DNA of 64,000 nucleotides from RYN-230 sp963717125. GTDB taxonomy: Bacteria; Actinomycetota; Actinomycetes; Streptosporangiales; Streptosporangiaceae. The notes under the pieces were generated by a model. It did not search any database. It saw only the letters and a list, made by a program, of their open reading frames with translations, and was not told where the DNA came from. Position 1 is the first letter of the stretch; each line of letters begins with the position of its first letter. The position numbers and the translations under genes were made by a program. The DNA is taken from the NCBI GenBank assembly GCA_963717125.1, contig CAVQVG010000005.1, positions 1 through 64,000 of the forward strand. The letters are read 5' to 3'. Positions 18,491-27,298 of the stretch are shown one piece after another.

Positions 18491-19153
18491 ATGCAGGACG
18501 AAGCTGCCGCGCGGGCCGCCGTGCTGGCCGCCGCCCAGGGCATGCTCAGTCAGGGGCTGAGCTCGGGCACCAGCGGCAACGTGTCCGCCCGGCTCGGCGA
18601 CGGGCGTATCGTGATCACCCCGTCCGCGCTGCCCTACCCGGAGATGAGCCTGGCGGACCTGGTCGTCATCACCCCGGCGGGCGAACTGGACAGCCCGGTT
18701 GTGCCGGGCCGGGTGCCGTCGTCGGAAAGCCAGCTGCACTGCGCCTGCTACCAGGCCTTCCCGGAGATCGGGGCGGTGCTGCACAGCCACCCGCCGTTCG
18801 CCACCATGTTCGCGGCCGCCTGGCAGCCGGTGCCGGCCGTGATCGACGAGGCGGTGCTGTTCCTGGGCGGCGACATCCCGCTCGCCGACTACGCGCTCAG
18901 CGGCTCGGCGCACGTCGGGGCGAACGCGGTCCGGGTGCTCGCGGACCGGGCCAGCGCGCTGCTGGCCAGCCACGGCCTGGTCAGCATCGCGGCCAGCCCG
19001 GCGCAGGCGCTGCACTGCGCCGTGATCGCGGAACACTGCGCCCAGGTGGCCTGGGGCGCCCGGGCGATCGGCGGGCATGCCGAACTGCCCGCGAGCACGG
19101 TGCGGGTGTTCGGCGCGGCGTACCGGCAGGCCCGGCGGTCAGCTCCCGGCTGA
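18491..19153 (+). CDS. Class II aldolase/adducin family protein
   Basis: A 220-residue zinc-dependent aldolase-family protein similar to L-fuculose-phosphate aldolase. The phosphate loop GTSGNVSAR is near residue 25, followed by SSESQLH (acidic catalytic position), the zinc ligands HSHPPFAT, and SHGLVS with the third histidine. The ATG at 18491 gives the usual family length; a GTG at 18434 would overlap the citrate synthase stop by four bases and add 19 residues. The pairing with citrate synthase suggests a shared carbon-metabolism operon, but the substrate is unknown. The 3' end overlaps the DUF4235 gene tail to tail by 15 bases. Confidence 0.85.
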   Translation: MQDEAAARAAVLAAAQGMLSQGLSSGTSGNVSARLGDGRIVITPSALPYPEMSLADLVVITPAGELDSPVVPGRVPSSESQLHCACYQAFPEIGAVLHSHPPFATMFAAAWQPVPAVIDEAVLFLGGDIPLADYALSGSAHVGANAVRVLADRASALLASHGLVSIAASPAQALHCAVIAEHCAQVAWGARAIGGHAELPASTVRVFGAAYRQARRSAPG

Positions 19154-19474
19154 CTTGGCCGCGGCCGACTTGGCCCCGGCCGACTTGGCCCCGGCCGACT
19201 TGGCCCCGGCCGGCTTGGCCCCGGCCGGCTTGCGCATCCGCCCGCTGGCCGCCCGGATGGCCAGCACCCGGGCCGCCGCCATCACCACACCCAGGGCGAT
19301 GGCCCAGCTGAGCGCCTCCCCGGTGCCCACCTGCGGATCGTTCGGGTCGGTGGGCGGTTCCTTCCCGGTGACCCGCTTCCAGCCCAGGTTCATCAGCTTG
19401 CGGACGCCGTAGGCCGCCCCGAAGGCCGCGGCACCGGCCAGCGCCTTGCTGGCGCCTTCTCCCTTGTCTGACAT
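19139..19474 (-). CDS. DUF4235 domain protein
   Basis: A 111-residue membrane-associated protein of the actinobacterial DUF4235 family. It has an alanine/glycine-rich first helix (ALAGAAAFGAAYGVRKLMN) and a second hydrophobic segment (ALSWAIALGVVMAAARVLAI). The C-terminal 27 residues are a low-complexity tail of KSAGA-type pentads, encoded by imperfect 15-bp repeats at 19150-19220. The ATG at 19474 has AGGGAGG upstream. Function is unknown. The lysine/alanine tail resembles nucleic-acid-binding tails, but this is only a resemblance. Confidence 0.8.
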   Translation of the reverse strand: MSDKGEGASKALAGAAAFGAAYGVRKLMNLGWKRVTGKEPPTDPNDPQVGTGEALSWAIALGVVMAAARVLAIRAASGRMRKPAGAKPAGAKSAGAKSAGAKSAAAKSAGS

Positions 19475-19523
19475 GCATCCTCCCTGATGCCGGTGCGGCA
19501 GTGCGGCGGTTCCTGACTGCCGA

Positions 19524-20000
19524 TCATCCCACGGGCGTGCCACCGGCCCGGGCCGTCCGGCGCGCCGCCTCGATCGCCGCGGCCAGTTCGGCCGGCCGCC
19601 GGGTGCCGACCAGCCAGTACGGGGTCCGGCCGCCTGGGTCGTCGACCGCGACGTACACCGCCCGCGGCAGGTACGGCCGGGCCAGCAGGAACGCGGCCGG
19701 GTCCGCGCGCGGCCCGCGCAGCGCCCTGGTCTGGTCCGTATCCAGCACGGTCACCTGGCCGGCCTGGGCCAGCGGCAACGTCGACTTGCCTACCCTGAGC
19801 GCGCCCCGGCTCACCTCGATGCGCAGCCACCCCCAGCAGATCAGGAAGACGGCCAGCGGCACGGTGATCACTCCGTACACGACCAGCGCCGGTTCCCAGT
19901 CGAAGCCGGCCAGAAAGCCCGCACCCAGCATGAATGCGGACAGCAGGCCGAGCACCCACCAGCTGACCGGAACACGCAGGCGTTCATGGTAGACACGCAT
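19524..20000 (-). CDS. DUF3093 domain membrane protein
   Basis: A 158-residue protein of the DUF3093 family, nearly restricted to actinobacteria. Two hydrophobic segments at about residues 14-60 (VSWWVLGLLSAFMLGAGFLA, VVYGVITVPLAVFLICWGWL) are followed by a soluble beta-rich domain ending YWLVGTRRPAELAAAI, similar to bacterial PH-like domains. The ATG is at 20000, 29 bp from the divergent AI-2E exporter gene. DUF3093 is often encoded next to dut in actinobacteria, and dut lies 1.3 kb away here. Confidence 0.85.
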   Translation of the reverse strand: MRVYHERLRVPVSWWVLGLLSAFMLGAGFLAGFDWEPALVVYGVITVPLAVFLICWGWLRIEVSRGALRVGKSTLPLAQAGQVTVLDTDQTRALRGPRADPAAFLLARPYLPRAVYVAVDDPGGRTPYWLVGTRRPAELAAAIEAARRTARAGGTPVG

Positions 20001-20029
20001 GTGTCCACCGTAGTTGGTTACATGGACGC

Positions 20030-21277
20030 ATGATTGGGCGACGCATGTGGCACAGCCTCCGCGCTGGCCCCGGACGGGCCACCGAGCCAGCCGGGGCCGA
20101 ACCGGGGACGGCCGCATCGCCAGACCGACCAGACGGGCCGGACAACGGGGTGGGGGTCATCAAGCCGGGCATCGACGAGACCACGGGGGTCACCGCGGCC
20201 GAGGAGGGCGGCGCCGGGCGGCCGGGGTCCCCGGGCTCGCAGGTGCCTCGCTGGCTGCAGCGCGCGGCGGGCTGGTCCTGGCGGCTGCTGCTCGTCGGCA
20301 TCGTCGTCTACCTGGCCTTCCGGGTGGCCAGCATGCTCAAGCTGGTGGTGCTGCCCTGCGTGGCCGCACTGCTGCTCACCGCGCTGCTGCAGCCGGTGCA
20401 GTCCCGGCTGCGCCGGGCCGGCCTGCCCGCCCTGGCCGCTACCTGGTGCACCCTGCTGCTCGCGGTGGCCGTGCTGGCCGGTGCGGGCACGCTGGCCGCG
20501 ACCCGGGCCACCGCGGACTACCCGACCCTGGTCCGTGAGCTCACGCACACCGGGAACGAGCTGCAGACCTGGCTGGCCGGCCCGCCGTTCCACATCCGGC
20601 ACGGCGGCATCGAGGGCCTGTCCCACCGGGCGCTGACCTACCTCAAGCAGCACCAGTCCCTGGTGGCGGGCACCGTGCTGTCCGGCGGGCGGATCTTCCT
20701 GGAGATTCTGGCCGGCCTCGTGCTCATGCTGTTCATCACGTTCTTCCTGCTCAAGGACGGGGACCGGATCTGGGCCTGGCTGACCGGGTTCCTCGGCCGG
20801 GAGAGCCAGGAGCGGACCAGGCTGGCCGGCCTGGCCGCCTGGCAGGCCCTGCTCTACTACGTGCGCGGCACCATCGCGGTGGCCGCCATCCACGCCGTGG
20901 TCATCGGGTTCTCGCTGTGGATTCTGGGCGTGCCGCTGCTGGTGCCGCTGACCATCCTGGTCTTCGTGGCCGCGTTCGTCCCGCTGGTCGGCATCCTGGT
21001 GGCCGGCACGGTGGCGGTGGCCGTCACGCTGGGCACCAAGGGCTGGATCGCCGCGGTGATCCTGGTGGTCATCTTCATCCTGGAAAACCAGCTGGAAAGC
21101 CATCTGCTGCAGCCGCTGGTGGTGGGCCGGATGGTGCGGCTGCACCCGCTGGCCGTCATCCTGGTGCTGGCCGTGGGTGGCGTGGTGGCCGGCATTCCCG
21201 GGGCGATCGTGGCCGTTCCGACGGCCGCCGCGCTGACCCGCGCGGCGCCGTACCTGAGCGGCAGGAAGCGGCTGTAA
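20030..21277 (+). CDS. AI-2E family transporter
   Basis: A 415-residue membrane protein of the AI-2E/UPF0118 exporter family. A ~75-residue charged N-terminus is followed by about eight helices, including the conserved IFLEILAGLVLMLFITFFLLKDGD and the C-terminal PLAVILVLAVGGVVAGIPGAIV. Members export signalling molecules, sodium ions or other solutes; the substrate here is unknown. The ATG at 20030 has no clear ribosome site, so the transcript may be leaderless. The promoter must lie in the 29 bp shared with DUF3093 or inside that gene. Confidence 0.87.
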   Translation: MIGRRMWHSLRAGPGRATEPAGAEPGTAASPDRPDGPDNGVGVIKPGIDETTGVTAAEEGGAGRPGSPGSQVPRWLQRAAGWSWRLLLVGIVVYLAFRVASMLKLVVLPCVAALLLTALLQPVQSRLRRAGLPALAATWCTLLLAVAVLAGAGTLAATRATADYPTLVRELTHTGNELQTWLAGPPFHIRHGGIEGLSHRALTYLKQHQSLVAGTVLSGGRIFLEILAGLVLMLFITFFLLKDGDRIWAWLTGFLGRESQERTRLAGLAAWQALLYYVRGTIAVAAIHAVVIGFSLWILGVPLLVPLTILVFVAAFVPLVGILVAGTVAVAVTLGTKGWIAAVILVVIFILENQLESHLLQPLVVGRMVRLHPLAVILVLAVGGVVAGIPGAIVAVPTAAALTRAAPYLSGRKRL

Positions 21278-21319
21278 GGTCGCCTGAGTGAACTGGCACC
21301 CGCGGACCTGGAGTCTCCC

Positions 21320-21808
21320 ATGTCACCGGTGAACCCCGGCACGGACCCGGTGGACGTGCTCATCAAGCGGCTGGACCCGGATCTGCCGCTGCCCGCCCGG
21401 TCCCATCCGGGCGACGCGGGGGTGGACCTGGTGGCCGCCGCCGACGTTGACCTCGCCCCTGGCGCCCGGGCGGTGGTGCCGACCGGGGTGGCCATCGCGC
21501 TGCCCGACGGGTACGCGGCCTTCGTGCACCCGCGCTCCGGGCTGGCCGCCAAGCACGGGGTGACCATCGTGAATGCGCCGGGCACGGTGGATGCCGGGTA
21601 CCGTGGCGAGATCAGGGTGACACTGCTGAACACCGATCCGGCCACGGCAGTCTCGTTCCAGCGGGGCGACCGCATCGCGCAACTCGTTATCCAGCGTGTG
21701 GCCTCGCCGGTATTCCACGAGGTGGACAGCCTGCCCGGGTCAGCCCGGGGCGAGAATGGGTTCGGGTCCACCGGGGGACACGCCAGCGCGGTCGCGGCTG
21801 GCGGGTGA
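21320..21808 (+). CDS. dut: dUTP diphosphatase
   Basis: A 162-residue trimeric dUTPase, which hydrolyses dUTP to dUMP and diphosphate and keeps uracil out of DNA. All five motifs are present: GDAGVDL, PRSGLA, NAPGTVDAGYRGE, RGDRIAQLV and the C-terminal RGENGFGSTG arm. The ATG at 21320 starts a short polar leader before motif I. It is followed 60 bp later by the DUF3710 gene, a standard actinobacterial pair. Confidence 0.95.
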   Translation: MSPVNPGTDPVDVLIKRLDPDLPLPARSHPGDAGVDLVAAADVDLAPGARAVVPTGVAIALPDGYAAFVHPRSGLAAKHGVTIVNAPGTVDAGYRGEIRVTLLNTDPATAVSFQRGDRIAQLVIQRVASPVFHEVDSLPGSARGENGFGSTGGHASAVAAGG

Positions 21809-21868
21809 CCGGCGCGAACCGCGTGGGCAGCAGGACACCCCCCATGATCGAGAGCAGGGAGAACGGAA

Positions 21869-22624
21869 GTGTTCCGTCGGCGTCGCCGCGAGGAAGCCGA
21901 GCCCGAACCCATCGAGGACGAGGCGACCGAAGACGCGGAGGACTGGGCAGCAGCGGAGGAAGACGAGGCTGACCCGGATGATCAGGAACCGGCTGAGGCC
22001 GCGGGCTCGGGCCCGTGGGACGCGGCCGACGACGTCCCGGCCGCGGAGCGGGTCGACTTCGGCAGCCTGCAGGTGCCGGTGGCCGAAGGATTCGAGATCC
22101 AGCTCAACATCGCCGACGACCAGGGCCCGCTGATCGCCGTGGTGCGTGCGGACAGCTCTCTGCAGCTGCAGGCGTTCGCCGCGCCCAAGAGCGGTGGACT
22201 CTGGGACGACGTGCGGCAGGAGATCGCGGCCGCGGTGACCCAGGCCGGCGGGAGCAGCGAGGAGGCGGACGGGCCGTTCGGCCCCGAGCTGCAAGCCCGG
22301 GTGCCCGGGGACCCGTCGCTCGGCCAGGGCGGGCTGCAGCAGGTCCGGTTCCTCGGTGTGGACGGTCCGCGCTGGTTCCTGCGCGGGGTGATCACCGGCC
22401 CGGCCGCCCGGCACGCCTCGGCGGCCGCGCCGTTCGAGGAGGTCTTCGCCGGCGTGGTGGTGGTCCGCGGTGACCACCCGGCGCCGCCCCGCGACCTGCT
22501 CGAGATCCAGCTGCCCGAGGAGGCGCGGCGGGCTATGGAGGAGCAGATGGCCGCCGAAGAGGAGCGCTTCGCTGATCCCCTCAACCCCTTCGAGCGCGGC
22601 CCCGAAATCACCGAAACCCGGTGA
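21869..22624 (+). CDS. DUF3710 domain protein
   Basis: A 251-residue protein. The first 60 residues are highly acidic (EDEATEDAEDWAAAEEDEAD) after a basic start. The DUF3710 domain follows (VDFGSLQVPVAEGFEIQL, FLGVDGPRWFLRGVITG, PFEEVFAGVVVVRG). The family is confined to actinobacteria and has no known function, but is consistently encoded after dut and before trk-type genes, as here. The GTG start follows GGGAGAACGGAA. It is convergent with trkA, and a repeat copy sits between their stops. Confidence 0.87.
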   Translation: MFRRRRREEAEPEPIEDEATEDAEDWAAAEEDEADPDDQEPAEAAGSGPWDAADDVPAAERVDFGSLQVPVAEGFEIQLNIADDQGPLIAVVRADSSLQLQAFAAPKSGGLWDDVRQEIAAAVTQAGGSSEEADGPFGPELQARVPGDPSLGQGGLQQVRFLGVDGPRWFLRGVITGPAARHASAAAPFEEVFAGVVVVRGDHPAPPRDLLEIQLPEEARRAMEEQMAAEEERFADPLNPFERGPEITETR

Positions 22625-22627
22625 TAT

Positions 22628-22650
22628 CCCGGGGGGACGACCCTCCCTGG
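22628..22650 (+). repeat. Dispersed GC-rich repeat, partial copy D
   Basis: The palindromic core CCGGGGGGACGACCC, identical in its first 15 bases to copy C, lies in the 45-bp gap between the convergent DUF3710 and trkA genes. With the CCGGCGACCGTCGG next to it, it may act as a terminator. Confidence 0.55.
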
Positions 22651-22669
22651 ACTCCGGCGACCGTCGGGC

Positions 22670-23335
22670 TCACCCGTGGCCGTTGGCCAGTAGGGCGGCT
22701 AGTTCGTCTTCTACGTCTTCGCTGGTGACGAACAGGAGTTCGTCGCCGGTTTCGAGGGGGTCGTCCTTGGCTGGGACGATGACCCGGCCGTCGCGCAGGA
22801 TCGCGACCAGGGCGGTGTCGGCCGGCCACTGGATGTCGCCGATCCGCTGGCCGGCCAGCGGGGCGTCGTCTGACATGGTCAGCTCGACCAAGCTGGCTTC
22901 GCTCTGCCGGAAGGTCATCAGCCGGACCAGGTCGCCGACGCTGACCGCCTCCTCGACCAGGGCGGACAGCAGCCGCGGCGTGGACACCGCGACGTCCACC
23001 CCCCACGACTCGTTGAACAGCCACTCGTTGTTCGGCTGGTTGATCCGGGCCACCACCCGGGGCACTCCGTACTCGGTCTTGGCCAGCAGCGACACGACCA
23101 GGTTGGCCTTGTCGTCCCCGGTCGCCGCGATCACCACGTTGCACCGTTCCAGCGACGCCTCGTCCAGCGAGGCGATCTCGCACGCGTCAGCAAGCAGCCA
23201 CTCGGCGCGCGGCACGCTGTCCACCGCGATCGACCGGGGGTTCTTGTCGATCAGCAGCACTTCGTGCCCGTTGTCCAGCAGTTCGGCGGCGATGGACGTG
23301 CCCACCGCGCCCGCTCCCGCGATGGCTACCCGCAT
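22670..23335 (-). CDS. trkA: TrkA family potassium uptake regulator
   Basis: A 221-residue soluble regulatory subunit for Trk/Ktr potassium transport. The N-terminal RCK/Rossmann domain has GAGAVGTSIA and LLIDKN (NAD-binding), and the C-terminal RCK_C domain reads LAGQRIGDIQWPADTALVAILR. The ATG at 23335 shares its A with the stop of the upstream trkA paralog (TGATG), so the two subunits are coupled. Actinobacteria typically carry this pair (CeoB/CeoC type). No Trk channel subunit lies in the window. Confidence 0.92.
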   Translation of the reverse strand: MRVAIAGAGAVGTSIAAELLDNGHEVLLIDKNPRSIAVDSVPRAEWLLADACEIASLDEASLERCNVVIAATGDDKANLVVSLLAKTEYGVPRVVARINQPNNEWLFNESWGVDVAVSTPRLLSALVEEAVSVGDLVRLMTFRQSEASLVELTMSDDAPLAGQRIGDIQWPADTALVAILRDGRVIVPAKDDPLETGDELLFVTSEDVEDELAALLANGHG

Positions 23336-24019
23336 CAGCGGCCTCCCTTGCTCGCCTTGCCACCAGGCGCCCGGGCGGACAGCGCGGCCGCGATCCGCTC
23401 CAGGTCCTGCTTCCAGCGCGATCATGTGCAGCACGTCGCCTTCCTGCAGCACCGTGCCCGGCCCGGGCATGACCACTTCACCGAGCCGGGACAGGAAGGC
23501 GACCCGGGCCCGGGCCGCCTCCTCCACCGCGCTGGTCTTCTCGCCCACCCAGTCCTCGGCGTAGGCCACCTCGGCCAGCACCACCGCCCCGGTCGGGTCC
23601 CGCCACAGCGGCTCGCTGCCCTCGGGCAGCAGCCGGCGCAGCATCTGGTCCGCGGTCCACCGGACCGTCGCCACGGTCGGGATGCCGAGCCGCTGGTAGA
23701 CCTCGGCGCGCCGCGGGTCATAGATACGGGCCGCGACCCGCTTCACGCCGAACGACTCGCGGGCCACCCGGGCCGCGATCACGTTCGAGTTGTCCCCGCT
23801 GCTGACCGCGGCGAACGCGTCCGCGCGCTCGATGCCCGCCTCGCTGAGCACGTTCTGATCGAAACCAATGCCAGTGATCTTCTTGCCCTTGAACGTCGAG
23901 CCGAGCTTGCGGAACGCATCCCGGTCCTGATCGATGACCGCGACCGAGTGGCCCTGGTCCTCCAGGATGTGCGCGAGGGTCGATCCGACCCGCCCGCAAC
24001 CCATGATCACAATGTGCAC
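23335..24019 (-). pseudogene. trkA: TrkA family protein, frameshifted near end
   Basis: This first trkA of the pair reads well for about 200 residues from the GTG at 24019 (AAGGGGCGG upstream): VHIVIMGCGRVGSTLA with the NAD motif, then the RCK_C domain to GDVLHMIALE. At 23405-23412 one extra base puts the reading into the next gene without a stop. In the corrected frame the tail is QDLERIAAALSARAPGGK and ends at the TGA of 23335-23337 that overlaps the next ATG. The corrected product is 227 residues. The intact overlap downstream argues that the shift is an artefact or recent. Confidence 0.82.
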
Positions 24020-24146
24020 GACCGCCCCTTGGATGAGTACAGTGCCGGCCAACGCATGACTGATGTGCCCGCCAACGGTATTCCCTGTCCTGACTAGGTG
24101 AGACGGCCGACCAGAATACTGCCTCCGGCTGAACGTGAGGAGCCGC

Positions 24147-25544
24147 GTGAACCTGCTCGAACTCGAGGTGGGCGAGGCCGCCCAGGGCGGCTGGTGCGTG
24201 GCCAGAGAGCCGTCTGGGCGGGTCGTCCTGGTCCGGCACGCGCTGCCCGGCGAGCGGGTGCTGGCCCAGGTCACCGACAGCACGGCCCGGTTGGCCCGGG
24301 CCGACGCGGTGCAGGTGCTGGCCGCGTCGCCGGACCGGGTCGAGCCGCGCTGCCCGCACGCCCACCCGGGCGGCTGCGGCGGGTGCGACTGGCAGCACGC
24401 CAGCCCGGAGGCGCAGCGCCGGCTCAAGGCGGCGGTGATCAGCCAGCAGTTGCGCCGGATCGCCGGGGTGGACCGCGAGGTGACGGTGGAAGCGCTGCCC
24501 GGGGACCCGGCCGGGCTGGGCTGGCGCACCCGGGTCCGGTTCGCGGTCGGCCCGGACGGCACCGCCGGGCTGCGCAAGCACCGGTCGCACGAGGTCGTCA
24601 ACGTCGGGCACTGCCCGATCGCGCACCCACTGGTCGACGAGGCCGGGGTGACCGCGCGGCTCTGGCCGGGCGCGGCCGCGGTCCAGGTAGTGACCGCCGC
24701 AGATACCGGCCAGCGCGCAATCGTCGTCACGCCGCAGCCCCGGTCGGCCCGCCCGGCCCGGTCGGCCCGCCCGGCTGTGTTGGCCCGGGGGGACGACCCC
24801 CCGGAACCCCCCGATCGCCGCTCCGCGCCGAGGCCGGCAGGGCCGGCCAAACCCGGGAAGCGAGCGGGGTCATCAGGCAGGCGGGAGCGTTATGCGGAAT
24901 GGGTCGAGCCGGGAACGGACCCGGTGCTGGTCGCTAATCGCGGCGGGGGGCTGGCCGCGCTGCGCGGCGGGCCGTTCCTGCAGCAGGTCGCGGCCGGCCG
25001 GACCTGGCGGGTCAGCGCGGGCGTGTTCTGGCAGGTGCACCCGGCCGCGGCGGATGCGCTGACCGAGGCGGTTCAGCAGACGCTGGCGCCCCGCCCGGGG
25101 GACGTGGCGCTGGACCTGTACTGCGGCGCCGGGCTGTTCGCCGGGGTGCTGGCCGACGCGGTCGGGCCGTCCGGCACGGTGATCGGCATCGAGTCCGACC
25201 AGGCCGCGGTCCGGGACGCGCGGCACAACCTGCGGGCCACGCCCTGGGCCCGGGTGCACCGCGGTGACGTGACCGAGGTGCTGGCCCGGGCCGACTGGGC
25301 GCAGGCCCGGATCGCGGTGCTCGACCCGCCGCGGGCCGGCGCCGGGCGCGCCGTGCTGGACCAGTTGCTGGCGCCCGGGACGAGCCTGGGCCGGGTCGCC
25401 TACGTCTCCTGCGACCCGGCCACCCTCGCCCGGGACATCGGGATGTTCGGCCAGGCGGGCTGGCAACTGGGCGAACTGCGTGCGTTCGACGCGTTCCCGA
25501 TGACGCACCACGTGGAGTGCGTGGCCACGCTCACCCGCGGCTGA
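24147..25544 (+). CDS. TrmA/RumA-type RNA (uracil-5-)-methyltransferase
   Basis: A 465-residue SAM-dependent RNA methyltransferase. It has an N-terminal TRAM-like OB fold, the iron-sulfur cysteines (CPHAHPGGCGGCDW and HCPIAH), the SAM site LDLYCGAGLFAG, IGIESDQAAV, DPPRAGAG, and the catalytic cysteine in VSCDPATLARD. The GTG at 24147 has GAGGAG four bases upstream. Residues about 206-245 (an ARPARSARPAVLARGDDPP-type stretch) are encoded by the dispersed repeat and should be an unfolded insert between the central and catalytic domains. Which RNA position is modified is unknown. Confidence 0.87.
   Translation: MNLLELEVGEAAQGGWCVAREPSGRVVLVRHALPGERVLAQVTDSTARLARADAVQVLAASPDRVEPRCPHAHPGGCGGCDWQHASPEAQRRLKAAVISQQLRRIAGVDREVTVEALPGDPAGLGWRTRVRFAVGPDGTAGLRKHRSHEVVNVGHCPIAHPLVDEAGVTARLWPGAAAVQVVTAADTGQRAIVVTPQPRSARPARSARPAVLARGDDPPEPPDRRSAPRPAGPAKPGKRAGSSGRRERYAEWVEPGTDPVLVANRGGGLAALRGGPFLQQVAAGRTWRVSAGVFWQVHPAAADALTEAVQQTLAPRPGDVALDLYCGAGLFAGVLADAVGPSGTVIGIESDQAAVRDARHNLRATPWARVHRGDVTEVLARADWAQARIAVLDPPRAGAGRAVLDQLLAPGTSLGRVAYVSCDPATLARDIGMFGQAGWQLGELRAFDAFPMTHHVECVATLTRG
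24785..24848 (+). repeat. Dispersed GC-rich repeat, copy C
   Basis: A perfect 8-bp palindrome (CCGGGGGG, loop ACGA, CCCCCCGG) at 24785-24804 continues into a segment matching copy B at about 52 of 57 positions. It lies in frame inside the RNA methyltransferase gene. Confidence 0.78.
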
Positions 25545-25597
25545 GCCCGCGCGCTACTGCGCGCGGACCACTGCCCGCGGACCACTGCCCGCGGGCT
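25544..25597. terminator. Inverted repeat between convergent genes
   Basis: Arms AGCCCGCG (25544-25551) and CGCGGGCT (25590-25597) enclose a small direct repeat, GCCCGCGGACCACT-like, between the convergent methyltransferase and yceI stops. Bidirectional termination is inferred from position. Confidence 0.35.
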
Positions 25598-26153
25598 ACT
25601 CCTTGCGCAGCACCGCCTCGGCCTCGATCTCCAGCCGGACGTTCTCGCTGATCATGACCCCGCCGGGGATCGGGGCGTTGAAGCTGACCCCGAAGTCGCT
25701 CCGGTTGATCTCCCCGGTGGCCGAGAACCCGGCCCGGGTGCCGCCGAAGGGGTCCGGGCCGAACCCGTTGACCTCCGCGGTCAGCGACACCGGCTTGGTC
25801 ACGCCGCGGATAGTCAGGTCGCCGTCCACGATGAACCGGTCGCCGTCCGCCCGGATGCCGGTGGACACGAACGTCATCTTCGGGTGGGTGTCAGTGTCGA
25901 AGAAGTTGGTCGAGCGCAGGTCGTTGTCCCGCTGCTCGTTCCCGGTGTCCACGGAGGACAGGTCGATGGTGGCCGTGGCCGAGGAATCCAGCGGGTTGGG
26001 CGCGGTGACGACCTGGGCCTCGAACGTCGTGAATTTGCCCCGGACCTTGCTCACCATCAGGTGCCGGACGACGAAGCCGATGGTGGAGTGGACCGGGTCG
26101 AGATCCCATGTCCCGGCGACGTAGCCGGGGACTTGCACAGCCGGGGATGTCAT
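25596..26153 (-). CDS. YceI family protein
   Basis: A 185-residue lipocalin-like YceI protein. The family binds long polyisoprenoid or amide-type lipids in a beta-barrel. Typical motifs are WDLDPVHSTIGFVVRHLMVSK, DLSSVDTGNEQRDNDLRS, FFDTDTHPKMTF and GDLTIRGVTKPV. It has no signal peptide, so it should be cytoplasmic. The ATG at 26153 has GAGGAG seven bases upstream. A second, membrane-anchored YceI protein is encoded at 27299. Confidence 0.92.
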   Translation of the reverse strand: MTSPAVQVPGYVAGTWDLDPVHSTIGFVVRHLMVSKVRGKFTTFEAQVVTAPNPLDSSATATIDLSSVDTGNEQRDNDLRSTNFFDTDTHPKMTFVSTGIRADGDRFIVDGDLTIRGVTKPVSLTAEVNGFGPDPFGGTRAGFSATGEINRSDFGVSFNAPIPGGVMISENVRLEIEAEAVLRKE

Positions 26154-26240
26154 GGCGACTCCTCAACGGTTGGGGGAAATTACCTCGACCATAACCCCGC
26201 GCCGCGCGGCGCTTCCGGCGGGTGCGACAGGATGGGGAGC

Positions 26241-27173
26241 ATGCAGCTGAGGATCTTCACCGAGCCGCAGCAGGGCGCCGACTACGGGCGGTTGCTGGCG
26301 GTGGCCAGGGCGGCCGAGGAGCTGGGGTTCGACGCGTTCTTCCGGTCGGATCACTACCTGAAGATGGGCCCCGGCAGCGGGCTGCCCGGGCCGACCGACT
26401 CGTGGCTGACGCTGGCCGCGCTGGCCGTGCAGACGACCCGGATCCGGCTGGGCACCCTGGTCAGCTCGGCCACGTTCCGCCTCCCGGGGCCGCTGGCCGT
26501 GTCGGTAGCCCAGGCCGACGAGATGAGCGGCGGCCGCATCGAGCTGGGCCTGGGTGCGGGCTGGTACCAGGATGAACACGCCGCCTACGGGATCCCGTTC
26601 CCGCCCACCGCCGAGCGGTTCGGCCGGCTGGCCGAGCAGCTGGAGGTGATCACCCAGCTCTGGGCGGTGCCGGCCGGCCAGACGTACTCGTTCGACGGGG
26701 ACTACTACCAGGTCCAGGACTCGCCCGGGCTGCCCAAGCCGGTGCAGCACCCGCATCCGCCGATCATCGTCGGCGGGTCCGGGGCGAACCGGACCCCCGC
26801 GCTGGCCGCGCGGTACGCGGCCGAGTTCAACGCGCCGTTCACCACCCCAGTTAAGGCCGGCGCAATGTACACCAGGGTGCGCGAGGTGTGCGAAGCGACC
26901 GGCCGGGACCCGGGATCCCTGCGTTATTCGGCCGCCCAGACCACCGTCTGCGGGCGGGACGAGGCCGAACTGGCCCGCCGGGCCGCGGCCACCGGCTACG
27001 AGCTGGCGGACCTGCGGGCCAACCAGCTGGCCGGCTCGCCGGACGAGATCGTGGACAAGATCGGCCAGTTCGCCGGGCACGGTGCCAGCCGGATCTACCT
27101 GCAGATCCTGGACCTGCACGACCTGGACCACCTGGAACTCTTGGCCGCCGAGGTGCTGCCGCAGGTCCGCTGA
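26241..27173 (+). CDS. LLM-class F420-dependent oxidoreductase
   Basis: A 310-residue luciferase-like monooxygenase-fold enzyme (TIM barrel). The actinobacterial branch usually uses coenzyme F420. Visible family motifs are RIFTEPQQGADYGRLLAVAR, FFRSDHYLKM, TTRIRLGTLVSSATFR, ELGLGAGWYQDEHAAYGIPF and HPPIIVGGSG. The ATG at 26241 is chosen; an in-frame ATG at 26232 is possible. It lies between two YceI genes, and no substrate can be inferred. Confidence 0.88.
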   Translation: MQLRIFTEPQQGADYGRLLAVARAAEELGFDAFFRSDHYLKMGPGSGLPGPTDSWLTLAALAVQTTRIRLGTLVSSATFRLPGPLAVSVAQADEMSGGRIELGLGAGWYQDEHAAYGIPFPPTAERFGRLAEQLEVITQLWAVPAGQTYSFDGDYYQVQDSPGLPKPVQHPHPPIIVGGSGANRTPALAARYAAEFNAPFTTPVKAGAMYTRVREVCEATGRDPGSLRYSAAQTTVCGRDEAELARRAAATGYELADLRANQLAGSPDEIVDKIGQFAGHGASRIYLQILDLHDLDHLELLAAEVLPQVR

Positions 27174-27298
27174 GCGGGCGGCAAGACAACATCAGAGAGT
27201 GATGAGAAACAACACCCAGCAGGCGGGCAGGCTGCGAGAGGATTCTCACGGACGCTGGGGAGCAGCCGGATAGCCCCGGGTAACCAGGAGGTACGTCA

